Source of the DNA: JBEKYH01 sp049511115
GTDB taxonomy: Bacteria > Planctomycetota > Phycisphaerae > Tepidisphaerales > Tepidisphaeraceae
Length of the DNA: 13,547 nucleotides
Reading direction: 5' to 3'
NCBI GenBank assembly: GCA_049511115.1
Contig: JBEKYH010000077.1
Location: 1-13,547 of the forward strand
Shown: in pieces, positions 1 through 6,789 of the stretch
Layout: the number at the start of each line of letters is the position of its first letter
Numbering within the stretch: the stretch's first letter is position 1
Notes under the pieces: generated by a model
Databases searched by the model: none
Told to the model about the DNA's origin: nothing
Seen by the model: the letters and a program-made list of their open reading frames with translations, nothing else
Translations under genes and position numbers: made by a program

Positions 1-231
1 GATGAAGCTGGCCCACTCCGCCGGCAGGTCTTCCTGCGGGAAAATGGCCGTCACCGGGCACTCATCCACACACAAGCCGCAGTCAATGCAGGCGTCGGGG
101 TCAATATACAGCATCTCCGATGCGGCGAAGTTCGCCTCGTCTTTCGTCGGATGAATGCAATCCACGGGGCAAACCGTCACGCAACTCGTGTCTTTCGTCC
201 CGATGCACGGCTGGGCAATAATATGTGCCAT
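1..231 (-). CDS. Ferredoxin, 7Fe (3Fe-4S/4Fe-4S) type, partial
   Basis: Small soluble electron carrier of the bacterial FdxA-like type. The 77 visible residues start at ATG 231-229 and run off the left edge, so the C-terminus is missing (full-length relatives are about 80-110 residues). Cysteines C9, C17 and C21 fit the first cluster, with C25 followed by an Ile. A second, classical 4Fe-4S motif follows as C-I-D-C-G-L-C-V-D-E-C-P. The first motif has the wide C-x7-C-x3-C spacing typical of the 3Fe-4S site in 7Fe ferredoxins. The start is supported by an AAGGAGA Shine-Dalgarno about 9 nt upstream and by a good promoter at 271-299. The gene is divergent from the lipoprotein gene. Its redox partner cannot be told from this window. 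Confidence 0.9.
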   Translation of the reverse strand, partial: MAHIIAQPCIGTKDTSCVTVCPVDCIHPTKDEANFAASEMLYIDPDACIDCGLCVDECPVTAIFPQEDLPAEWASFI

Positions 232-270
232 GAGGCAGCTTTCTCCTTGAACGCGAAAAGTCGGTCTGGG

Positions 271-299
271 ATTGTAGCGGCAACGCCCCAGCCCGACAA
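271..299 (-). promoter_or_regulatory. Sigma70-like promoter of the ferredoxin gene
   Basis: On the minus strand TTGTCG (plus 294-299) and TACAAT (plus 271-276) are separated by exactly 17 nt. Transcription would start near 264 and give a leader of about 33 nt that contains the AAGGAGA ribosome-binding site. Found by eye; no transcript data. Confidence 0.5.
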
Positions 300-351
300 A
301 TCCCCTATCCCGCCGCAATTTTTCGCCCGGCGCGCACATTACCTTCCATAC

Positions 352-399
352 ATTCCAACCCTTGAACCCTTGATCCCTTAAACTCTTAAGCTCTCTTAC
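352..399. repeat. Degenerate 8-bp tandem repeat (CCTTGAAC-like)
   Basis: Consecutive 8-nt units read CCTTGAAC (360-367), CCTTGATC (368-375), CCTTAAAC (376-383) and TCTTAAGC (384-391), with weaker copies on each side. It lies in the 294-nt gap (232-525) between the divergent ferredoxin and lipoprotein genes. That gap otherwise holds only the ferredoxin promoter and a leader hairpin. It is not coding. It may be a dispersed repeat or a phased protein-binding tract; neither can be shown here. Confidence 0.55.
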
Positions 400-477
400 G
401 CCCCCAAAACCCCCTACGTCCAAATACCATCACTTCCCTATTCGCGCCGTTCCCCGTACAGTACAGACTTGTCGTTG

Positions 478-495
478 TCTTGGGAGTGCCCAAGA
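478..495 (+). promoter_or_regulatory. Hairpin in the leader of the lipoprotein gene
   Basis: Perfect 7-bp inverted repeat TCTTGGG/CCCAAGA with an AGTG loop, ending 30 nt before the lipoprotein start codon. There is no T-run after it, so it is not an intrinsic terminator. It could stabilise mRNA or act as an operator. The function is unknown. Confidence 0.4.
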
Positions 496-525
496 GAACA
501 TCCAATTATTGAAGGGAAGTTGTCC

Positions 526-1029
526 ATGCGTTCAATGAAGAATTGTGCCTTCGTTCTGGTTCTGGGGCTGATTCCCGTCGGCTGCACCGTTGATATCGAA
601 GAAGTCCCCCCGCCGCGGGAAGTCATCGTCGAGCCCGCTCCGCCGCCCGATGAGGTCGTTGTCGCCCCGGCGCCGATCGTCGATGACCCGTCAGTCGTGG
701 CGGTGGATGTCGAGCCTGACCCGGCCCTGCGGGTTTATGTCTACGATCCCGGCTTCCCGCCCGGCGTCTATCTTTATGGCGGCTTCTATTTCTACGAGGG
801 ACATCGCTATCCCCACGACGTCTTCATTAACCGTGTGGTGACCGTGAACATCCAACAACATCGCTTCGCGGATCCCGACGAGAACCGCCGCGCGGGCGTG
901 CGCATCGAAGCACAACACCGCGCCGCGTTCGCCCGCAAGCAAGCGGCGCAAAGAGCTGCGCCTAAGAAGGAAGAGAAGAAGAAAGAGGACCAGCAGCAGG
1001 GCCAGCCCGGCAAGATGCTCGGAAATTAA
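526..1029 (+). CDS. Small predicted lipoprotein, unknown function
   Basis: A 167-residue protein I do not recognise. Residues 4-19 form a short lysine-started hydrophobic stretch ending in I-P-V-G-C, giving a probable lipidated Cys20; proline at -3 is off-consensus. Residues 25-65 are a Pro/Glu/Asp/Val-rich acidic linker. Residues 68-98 are rich in Tyr, Phe and Gly (VYVYDPGFPPG, YLYGGFYFYEGHRY). Residues 119-167 are a charged Arg/Ala/Lys/Glu/Gln tail. The mature protein is therefore probably envelope-anchored with a compact aromatic middle and disordered ends. The ATG at 526 is chosen over the upstream in-frame ATG at 469 because the signal sequence begins there and a GAAGGGAAG ribosome-binding site lies 6-14 nt upstream. 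A terminator follows directly. Confidence 0.75.
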   Translation: MRSMKNCAFVLVLGLIPVGCTVDIEEVPPPREVIVEPAPPPDEVVVAPAPIVDDPSVVAVDVEPDPALRVYVYDPGFPPGVYLYGGFYFYEGHRYPHDVFINRVVTVNIQQHRFADPDENRRAGVRIEAQHRAAFARKQAAQRAAPKKEEKKKEDQQQGQPGKMLGN

Positions 1030-1041
1030 CGCCAGATTCGC

Positions 1042-1077
1042 CGCCGGTGCGTTTGCGCGCACCGGCGACGATTTTTT
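1042..1077 (+). terminator. Intrinsic terminator after the lipoprotein gene
   Basis: Perfect 10-bp GC-rich stem CGCCGGTGCG (1042-1051) and CGCACCGGCG (1058-1067), loop TTTGCG, then ACGA and six T (1072-1077). It starts 12 nt after the stop codon. It should separate the lipoprotein gene from the penicillin-binding protein gene transcriptionally. Confidence 0.85.
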
Positions 1078-1183
1078 CTCCATCCAATCGCTCCCCTTTG
1101 CCGATGTGTTATCGGACGCATTGCGCGGATACTCCGCGCAGCTCGTCCGTTGACGCTCTGTCTCGGTATTGGGAGCTAACTCC

Positions 1184-3028
1184 ATGCCTACGTTTTCCAC
1201 CGCTCGGGCCGGCTCGCTTTTGGGCGGCATCGTCTTTCTGTTCATCCTCCTTTGCGGGCGCGTCGCCTACCTGCAAACCTACGGCCGCGAAACGACCATC
1301 CTCCGCGCCGAACGCCAGCAGCATCAGAACCTCACCCTCCAGGCCCGCCGCGGCGGCATCTTTGACCGCAACGGCATCCTCATGGCCGGCACCATCCAGA
1401 CCCAAACGCTCTTCATCGATCCCAAGTTCATGGCCGAGGAATTTGCTGCCAGCGGCAAAGGCCCCGACGGGCTCAACGCGGCCATCGTCCAGCTCTGCAA
1501 TTTGATCGACAAGGAACCCGATGATGTGCGCAAAATGCTGGCCGACAAATCGACCAGCCGCTATGTCAAAATCGCCCAGGACCTCGACTCCGACACCTGC
1601 GACCAGATCGCCCAGCTTGATCTCCCTGGCGTGGGCGTTGTCCCCACCAGCCGCCGCGTTTACCCGATGGGCTCGCTCGGCTGCCACATTCTTGGCGGCG
1701 TCGGCGGCGACGGGTCGGGGATCGAAGGAATCGAACTTGAATACGACAAAATCCTCTCCGGCAAGGATGGCTTTGAGCGCCTCACCAAAGACGCCCGCCG
1801 CCGCCCCATCGCGGTGGCCGCCGAGGATTACCTCCCGCCCGAGCATGGCCAGCACCTGGTTCTCACGATTGATTCCAATATTCAGATGATGGCCGAGCAG
1901 GAATTGGCCGCGACCTGCGAAGCCAACAAGGCCAAGCGCGGCGAAGTCGTCGTCATGGATCCCCACACCGGCGAAATCCTCGCCATGGCCAACTGGCTGG
2001 CCGGCTATCCCGGCTTCAATCCCTCCAATTTGAACGATTCCCCGCAGGAGGCCCGCCGCAATCGCGCGATCACCGATCCTTACGAACCAGGCAGCGCTTT
2101 CAAGCCCTACGTCGCCGGGCCGGCATTAATGTGGAACATCACCCGCCCCGACGAAGTCTGGCCCGTGCATGGCGAACATTACATCGCCCCCGACGGACGC
2201 CATGTCTCCGATGACGCGCCGTACAGCGACCTGTGCACGTGGGACGGCCTGGTCAAATCCAGCAATATCGTCATGTCCATGCTCTCTGAGCGCATGGGCA
2301 ATGCCAAACTTTACGCCGCGATCACGCGCTTTGGCTTTGGCCATGTCACCGGCATCGACCTCCCCGGCGAAAATCCCGGCAAAATCAACCCACTGAATAA
2401 GTGGACCAAGTTCAGCACCGAGAGCGTCGCGCAAGGTTACGAGGTGATGGTCACGCCGCTTCAACTGGCCCGCGCCTTCTCGACCATCGCCAACGGCGGA
2501 CGGCTCGTTCAGCCGCACATGTTGCTGGGCACCCTCGACCCCGACGGGCAGGTTCTCTCCAAAACCGCCCCTCCCGATTTTGACAAACTGCCGCAGGTGC
2601 TTTCCCCCGATACGGTCGTCGAATTGCGGCGGATTTTGTCGGATGTGGTCATTCGCGGCACCGCCAAGGGCTGCCGCAGCACCGTCTGGAACATCGCCGG
2701 AAAGACCGGCACCAGCCACATCAGCCTGGGGCGCGAAGGCTATAGCCCGACGCGGTACAACAGCAGCTTCATCGCCTGCGCCCCGGCGGAGGATCCGAAG
2801 CTGGTAATCGCCTTCATTGTGCACGACCCCGGCGGATCAGCCTACTTCGCCGGTCAGGTCGCCGCGCCCGGCGCGTGCCGCGTCCTGGAAGAAGCCCTCA
2901 CCTACATGAACGTGCCGGGTTCGCCGGCGCTGCCGCTTCCCCCGTCAGAAGTGGCCGGCAAACTCTGGGAATTTCAGCCGACTCAGATCACCGATCGGTC
3001 GTTTGGATCCAAAATGCTGGCGCAGTGA
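1184..3028 (+). CDS. Class B penicillin-binding protein (peptidoglycan transpeptidase, FtsI/PBP2-like)
   Basis: Membrane-anchored D,D-transpeptidase that cross-links peptidoglycan in the periplasm; 614 residues. A single N-terminal membrane segment spans about residues 10-31. The dimerisation/pedestal domain begins around the conserved R-G-G-I-F-D-R-N-G at 56-64. The transpeptidase domain covers about 250-575 with all three active-site motifs: S304-A-F-K307 (catalytic Ser), S359-S-N361 and K507-T-G509. No transglycosylase and no PASTA domain is visible, so it is class B and depends on a partner glycosyltransferase such as FtsW or RodA. The ATG at 1184 is preceded by GGGAG 8 nt upstream; an in-frame TTG at 1169 overlaps that site and is less likely. 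No cell-division gene cluster surrounds it, so FtsI versus PBP2 (division versus elongation) cannot be decided. Confidence 0.93.
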   Translation: MPTFSTARAGSLLGGIVFLFILLCGRVAYLQTYGRETTILRAERQQHQNLTLQARRGGIFDRNGILMAGTIQTQTLFIDPKFMAEEFAASGKGPDGLNAAIVQLCNLIDKEPDDVRKMLADKSTSRYVKIAQDLDSDTCDQIAQLDLPGVGVVPTSRRVYPMGSLGCHILGGVGGDGSGIEGIELEYDKILSGKDGFERLTKDARRRPIAVAAEDYLPPEHGQHLVLTIDSNIQMMAEQELAATCEANKAKRGEVVVMDPHTGEILAMANWLAGYPGFNPSNLNDSPQEARRNRAITDPYEPGSAFKPYVAGPALMWNITRPDEVWPVHGEHYIAPDGRHVSDDAPYSDLCTWDGLVKSSNIVMSMLSERMGNAKLYAAITRFGFGHVTGIDLPGENPGKINPLNKWTKFSTESVAQGYEVMVTPLQLARAFSTIANGGRLVQPHMLLGTLDPDGQVLSKTAPPDFDKLPQVLSPDTVVELRRILSDVVIRGTAKGCRSTVWNIAGKTGTSHISLGREGYSPTRYNSSFIACAPAEDPKLVIAFIVHDPGGSAYFAGQVAAPGACRVLEEALTYMNVPGSPALPLPPSEVAGKLWEFQPTQITDRSFGSKMLAQ

Positions 3029-3060
3029 CTCGGTGGGGGGGTAACTCATTTTAATGGCGG

Positions 3061-3112
3061 CCTCCCCCTTTACCCACTCGCCCTGTACTCAGGGAGAGGG
3101 TTGGGGTGAGGG
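3061..3112. repeat. Imperfect palindromic REP-like element
   Basis: A C-rich arm (3061-3085) and a G-rich arm (3090-3112) flank a TACT loop. CCCTG/CAGGG and most of the flanking CTC and ACCC steps pair, with a mismatch and small bulges. It sits between the convergent PBP and RNase R genes. From memory, C-rich palindromes of this kind are dispersed in many unrelated bacterial genomes. It could also help end PBP transcription, though there is no T-run. Confidence 0.55.
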
Positions 3113-3175
3113 TTCTTCGCCTTTCGCCGCAGTTGAGCGGCATACCCATTGGGCGATTTGATTAACATTTGCTTA

Positions 3176-3207
3176 TTGCAAGAAAGGAATTGATTCCTAT
3201 TTTGCAA
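3176..3207. repeat. AT-rich inverted repeat between convergent genes
   Basis: Arms TTGCAAGAAAGGAAT (3176-3190) and ATTCCTATTTTGCAA (3193-3207) match at 13 of 15 positions around a TG spacer. It lies 20 nt past the RNase R stop codon. It may be the 3' end hairpin of the minus-strand operon, or a protein-binding palindrome. No T-run follows on the minus strand, so terminator function is uncertain. The 198-nt gap 3029-3226 holds nothing else I can name besides the REP-like element. Confidence 0.55.
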
Positions 3208-3226
3208 AACTTCGCGGGATCGCTAT

Positions 3227-5563
3227 TTATCGCCTTCGCCCCCTCCCGCGCCGTTTTCGACTCTCTCCACCCCGACTTGGCTGCTGCGCTTGCGACCGCT
3301 GTTTGCCGGCCTTGGCGCCAGGCCCAGCCGGCTGCGCCGCCGGATGCCCGGCCCGGCCCAGGACCTTCATAATCGCCAGATCAAGCTGCCGCCGCGGCGG
3401 ATCGACTTTCACGATCCGCGCCGTCACCAGGTCGCCGATGCCTATGCGCTTGCCCGTGCGCTGGCCACGGATAACGCCGGCTCCGATGTCCACATCCCAC
3501 CAGTCGTCCATCAAGTCGTCGTAGCGGATCACTCCGTCGATCAGGTACATGGAAAGCTGCACGAATATGCCAAAGTTGGTGATGCCGGTGACCACGCCGG
3601 GAAAATCCTCGCCGATGTGGCCGACGAGCAACTCCAGCACCTTCACCTGCCGGAGCTCTCGCTCGGCATCGTCCGCGCGGCGCTCGGTGAAGCTGAGATG
3701 CTTGCCCAGGTCCACGAGTTCCACTTCGGGAATCACGTTTTCCAGATGAAGTTTTTTCCGCCGCCCCCCGCTGCCGCCGGCCGCTTCCGTGGCTTTGATG
3801 TATTCCCCCAGCAGCCGGTGAATCGTCAAATCCGCGTAGCGCCGGATCGGGCTGGTGAAATGGCAATAGTGCTCGCTGGCCAACGCGTAATGCCCCACCA
3901 CGCGCGGCGAATATTCCGCGCGGCTCAGGCTGCGCAGAACGGACAGATTAATCGCAAACGCCTCGGGCTTTCCCTTCACTGAATCGAGCAGCGCCTGAAT
4001 CGCCTTGCGGTCGATTACCTTAGGGAGCTTATATCCGCCGGCCTGCACAAACTGCCGCAGGCGCTGATCGTCTTCCTTGGGTTCAGGGTGAATGCGGCGC
4101 AGGAAGGGAACATTCATGCCGTCCAGCGCGCGAGCCACCGCCTCGTTGGCTTCGACCATGAACATTTCAATCAGCGTATGCGTAAAGCTCTGGTCTTCCG
4201 GCTCGGCACCTGCGACCTTACCTTCTTCATCCAGCACTAATTCCATCTCCGGCAACCCCAGCACAATCTGCCCCGCCTCCAGGCGACGCTTCTGGATGCG
4301 CTTGGCCAGCGCATTCATCTGATGCAGCAGTTCGACAACCGCCGGTGGATAACTGTCGATCTTGCGCGGACCGTCGGGATGCGGGACAATATCCGCGTGG
4401 TCGATGATGGCCTGCGCCTCCCGATATCGCAGGCGGCTTGCGCTGCGGATCACCGTGTTCGCAAAGCGGCTGCCCACGGGCCGCGCGTCTTCGTCAAAGG
4501 TGATGAACGCGCTCTTGCACAGGCGCGGCACGCCCTCCTGCAAGCTGCACACGCCGTTGCTCAAAATCTCCGGCAACATGGGAATGACATGCCCGGGAAA
4601 ATAGCAACTGTTCCCGCGCTCTTTCGCCTCGATGTCCAGTGCTCCGCCGGGTTCGACGAAGAATGAAACATCGGCGATGTGCACGCCCAATTCCCATTGG
4701 CCGCTGTTCAATCGCTTGAGGCTGATGGCGTCGTCATAATCCTTCGCATCGTCCGGATCGATCGTGCAGACGCTTTCGCCGCTGAGGTCCATGCGACCAG
4801 AAAGCGGCGGCGCCGCGTTGAACCGGTCCACCGCTTCGCGCGCCTCGGCCAAAACCTCATCCGGAAACTCCGCCGGCAAATTGAACTGGACAACGATCGC
4901 TTTGTAATCAACGTCCTTCTCGCCGGACTGACCGAGCACTTCGGTGATCACGCCCTGGGCCGGTTCATCTCCTTTTGGATAAGTCGTCAATTCGATGACG
5001 ACCTTGGTGCCCGGCTTGATATGTCGCGCCGCCGCATCCGGCGCTTCGATGGCCGTGGTCAGTGTGTTCCCGTCCGGCAGGACCACCCACTTCCCATGCT
5101 GCTTGGCCAGCGATCCGACGAAGCGCTTTTGCGAGCGCGTGATGATCGTCACAATGCGCCCGCGCCACATGGCCTTGCCGTCGCGCTCGCTGCGCTGGGT
5201 GATTTTGGCGCGGACGATGTCGCCGGTCATCGCGCCGCCGTTTTCCCCCTCGGGGATAAACAAATCCTCCCGGTTGGTCGGATCGGTCGGTACCACGAAC
5301 CCAAAGCCGCGCAGATTGTGGCGGTAAACGCCGGTGAATTCGTCGCGGCTGGTCGCGCCCTGCGTGGCCGGCAGAAGCAGATGGCCGCCCGCGCCCAGGA
5401 CGACGTGCCCCTGGTGCATCAGGTCGCGCAGCGCCTGCCGAAAGGCGTTGTAATTCTCTTCTTCGTGCAGATTCAGATCGCGGGCCAACCGGCGCGGCCG
5501 CTGGGGCCGATAGTCGGTCGATTTGAGATGTTCAAGTATTCTCGATTGGATTGGATTAGGCAT
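3227..5563 (-). CDS. rnr: Ribonuclease R (RNB-family 3'-5' exoribonuclease)
   Basis: Processive cytoplasmic 3'-5' hydrolytic exoribonuclease that degrades structured RNA and takes part in mRNA, rRNA and tmRNA quality control; 778 residues, a normal length. Order: an N-terminal winged-helix-like region (about 1-65), cold-shock/OB domains (about 75-215), the RNB catalytic domain (about 255-585), an S1 domain (about 652-730) and a low-complexity basic tail ending R-K-R-R-G-R-G-R-R-R. The metal-binding signature is intact: D269-P-D-D-A-K-D275-Y-D277-D278. The conserved H-F-T-S-P-I-R-R-Y-A-D-L at 568-579 is also present. The ATG follows the Uma2 stop directly (TAAATG) and has no clear Shine-Dalgarno, so translation is probably coupled to the upstream gene. 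It is the last gene of the minus-strand cluster. Confidence 0.95.
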   Translation of the reverse strand: MPNPIQSRILEHLKSTDYRPQRPRRLARDLNLHEEENYNAFRQALRDLMHQGHVVLGAGGHLLLPATQGATSRDEFTGVYRHNLRGFGFVVPTDPTNREDLFIPEGENGGAMTGDIVRAKITQRSERDGKAMWRGRIVTIITRSQKRFVGSLAKQHGKWVVLPDGNTLTTAIEAPDAAARHIKPGTKVVIELTTYPKGDEPAQGVITEVLGQSGEKDVDYKAIVVQFNLPAEFPDEVLAEAREAVDRFNAAPPLSGRMDLSGESVCTIDPDDAKDYDDAISLKRLNSGQWELGVHIADVSFFVEPGGALDIEAKERGNSCYFPGHVIPMLPEILSNGVCSLQEGVPRLCKSAFITFDEDARPVGSRFANTVIRSASRLRYREAQAIIDHADIVPHPDGPRKIDSYPPAVVELLHQMNALAKRIQKRRLEAGQIVLGLPEMELVLDEEGKVAGAEPEDQSFTHTLIEMFMVEANEAVARALDGMNVPFLRRIHPEPKEDDQRLRQFVQAGGYKLPKVIDRKAIQALLDSVKGKPEAFAINLSVLRSLSRAEYSPRVVGHYALASEHYCHFTSPIRRYADLTIHRLLGEYIKATEAAGGSGGRRKKLHLENVIPEVELVDLGKHLSFTERRADDAERELRQVKVLELLVGHIGEDFPGVVTGITNFGIFVQLSMYLIDGVIRYDDLMDDWWDVDIGAGVIRGQRTGKRIGIGDLVTARIVKVDPPRRQLDLAIMKVLGRAGHPAAQPAGPGAKAGKQRSQAQQPSRGGESRKRRGRGRRR

Positions 5564-6520
5564 TTAAGTTGTTTTTGACACGCCGGAAGCCGCGCGCCGT
5601 TGCAATTCCGTAATGAACAACGTGTGTTCGGTTGAGGCAATCCCTTCCTGTAACCGGGCCAATGCCGCGGCCAGATCGCCTTTAAGTAATGACGAAGTGT
5701 CCAGCCACAGGCCGGGAAACACTTCGCTGTGAAACAGTCCATCGGCGGCGGGCGCAAGTCGCGCATACTCGCCTTGCCGAAGGACAAAATAATCAAATTC
5801 GCCGTCCAGCGTTCGCCAGACAATGTACTCGCGCACACCGGCCCGGCGGTAGAGCTGGAGCTTGTCGTGCAGGTCATAACTGGCCGACGACGCGGCAATT
5901 TCAGCGACCAGTTCCGCAGCGCCGGCGAGAATATTGTCAGAATCGACCTTGGATTGCCCGCCTCGGGACGGAGCGATTACCAGAACCACGTCGGGTTGCG
6001 GCAAGTTGTCCGAATCGACTCGGAGAGTGGCATCGTCGCCTCCCTGCACACCCGGAGTAGCGACTATGTAAGTACCAAACAGCGTGACCAATTTTAAATG
6101 TGGATATCCATGACGATCGAATGCAACTGGTGGCGACACGTACACCCTCCCGTCAATCAACTCCGCCTTTTTCAAACCCGGCATGGCATCATATCGCCGC
6201 ACAAATTCCGCCCCGGTCAGGCGGTCCCCGTTTTCCAGAGGCGGCAGCGACGATGAGGATGAATGTGTCCCGCGCAAATCCGCCGCAATGTACACCCTCC
6301 CGTCGATCAACTCCGCCTTCTTCAAAGCCGGCATAGCCTCGTAGCGCCTTACAAATTCCCCCTGCGACAGGCGGTCCCCATTCTCCAGCGGAGGCACAGC
6401 CGGCGCCTTGGTATGGTTCGGCGTTACTCGATTGGCCAGTTGCGACATGCTTGAATTATAGCAGACCAAGCCGATGTGCGGGCAAACTACGCCCGTTTCA
6501 ATCTCTTCTAACAATCTCAT
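5564..6520 (-). CDS. Uma2-family (DUF820) PD-(D/E)xK nuclease-like protein with duplicated N-terminal segment
   Basis: Uma2/DUF820 proteins have a restriction-endonuclease-like fold and are abundant in cyanobacteria and planctomycetes; their cellular job is largely unknown. Here 318 residues, against about 190-240 usually. The family core is at about 93-290: A-E-L-I-D-G-R-V (119-126), P-H-L-K, Q-P-D177-V-V-L, V-A-E207-I, D-K220-L-Q-L-Y-R-R-A-G-V-R-E-Y. The candidate catalytic Asp, Glu and Lys are kept. Residues 43-79 repeat residues 93-129 (30 of 37 identical), joined by a Ser-rich linker. The start is uncertain. The ATG at 6520 overlaps the upstream stop (TAATG) behind a close GAAGGA. A second ATG at 6448 (294 residues) lies 6 nt after an extended -10 box and could be used from a leaderless transcript. 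The first 24 residues do not resemble the family, which favours 6448 for the functional core. Confidence 0.85.
   Translation of the reverse strand: MRLLEEIETGVVCPHIGLVCYNSSMSQLANRVTPNHTKAPAVPPLENGDRLSQGEFVRRYEAMPALKKAELIDGRVYIAADLRGTHSSSSSLPPLENGDRLTGAEFVRRYDAMPGLKKAELIDGRVYVSPPVAFDRHGYPHLKLVTLFGTYIVATPGVQGGDDATLRVDSDNLPQPDVVLVIAPSRGGQSKVDSDNILAGAAELVAEIAASSASYDLHDKLQLYRRAGVREYIVWRTLDGEFDYFVLRQGEYARLAPAADGLFHSEVFPGLWLDTSSLLKGDLAAALARLQEGIASTEHTLFITELQRRAASGVSKTT
6134..6244 (-). repeat. Intragenic repeat, copy 2 (native Uma2 N-terminal motif)
   Basis: Encodes Uma2 residues 93-129, beginning P-P-L-E-N-G-D-R-L-T. It is the copy directly joined to the nuclease core, so probably the original. Long stretches match copy 1 at the DNA level, for example GTACACCCTCCCGTC on the plus strand, which points to a fairly recent duplication. 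Confidence 0.85.
6284..6394 (-). repeat. Intragenic repeat, copy 1 (added Uma2 segment)
   Basis: Encodes residues 43-79 of the same protein, beginning P-P-L-E-N-G-D-R-L-S. It lies exactly 150 nt (50 codons) from copy 2, so the frame is preserved. The seven differences are conservative or small-residue swaps (S/T, Q/G, G/A, E/D, A/G, I/V, A/S), suggesting the copy is under protein-level constraint. Confidence 0.85.
6455..6460 (-). promoter_or_regulatory. Extended -10 promoter element inside the Uma2 5' region
   Basis: On the minus strand the sequence reads TGCTATAAT, a perfect TATAAT with the TGn extension. There is no good -35 at 17 nt; TTGCCC lies 19 nt upstream. Initiation about 7 nt downstream would fall on the A of ATG 6448, giving a leaderless message for the shorter Uma2 form and RNase R. 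Confidence 0.4.
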
Positions 6521-6777
6521 TATCCTTCAACAACACTCTTCTCTATCGGCTCCACCGTCACCCCTTTTGAGCGGAGAAACTCAATCGCCTGATTCACCTG
6601 AACCTCAGTACCGGTCAGCAAAACTGCCATAATCCCGATCTCATGTTGCACACTGGCCTGGCGAATGTCAAAACTGACGTCCGGGAACTTCCGGCTCATT
6701 TGCCAGATAATCGGCTGCTCCACCTGCTTTCGGGTGGGAAACGTAAACCAGCAGCGTTTGGAGTATTCCTGATTCAT
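6520..6777 (-). CDS. Stand-alone NIL-domain protein
   Basis: An 85-residue protein consisting almost only of a NIL domain, the small ACT-like ferredoxin-fold domain also found at the C-terminus of the methionine ABC-transporter ATPase MetN and fused to ferredoxins. Visible signature: V-E-Q-P-I-I-W-Q-M-S-R-K-F near 19-31, then Q-H-E-I-G-I-M-A-V-L-L-T-G, then I-E-F-L-R-S-K-G-V-T-V-E-P-I. In anaerobes and methanogens, NIL-ferredoxin proteins take part in homocysteine synthesis, so its place after the MoaD-like gene fits a sulfur amino-acid role (inference). It starts 12 nt after the MoaD-like stop, with only a weak GGAT ribosome site, and its stop overlaps the next start (TAATG). Confidence 0.85.
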   Translation of the reverse strand: MNQEYSKRCWFTFPTRKQVEQPIIWQMSRKFPDVSFDIRQASVQHEIGIMAVLLTGTEVQVNQAIEFLRSKGVTVEPIEKSVVEG

Positions 6778-6789
6778 TTCAATCCGCGT

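Noticed and set aside
352..399. Short phased repeat considered as a CRISPR remnant
   Set aside because: Units are 8 bp, degenerate and without spacers; no cas gene is present.
1109..1966. Minus-strand open frame (285 codons) opposite the penicillin-binding protein
   Set aside because: The plus strand encodes all three transpeptidase motifs; the antisense frame has no recognisable features.
4679..5578. Long plus-strand open frame (299 codons) opposite RNase R
   Set aside because: It is antisense to a confidently identified gene, has no recognisable domain and no ribosome site, and arises from the GC-rich codon pattern of rnr.
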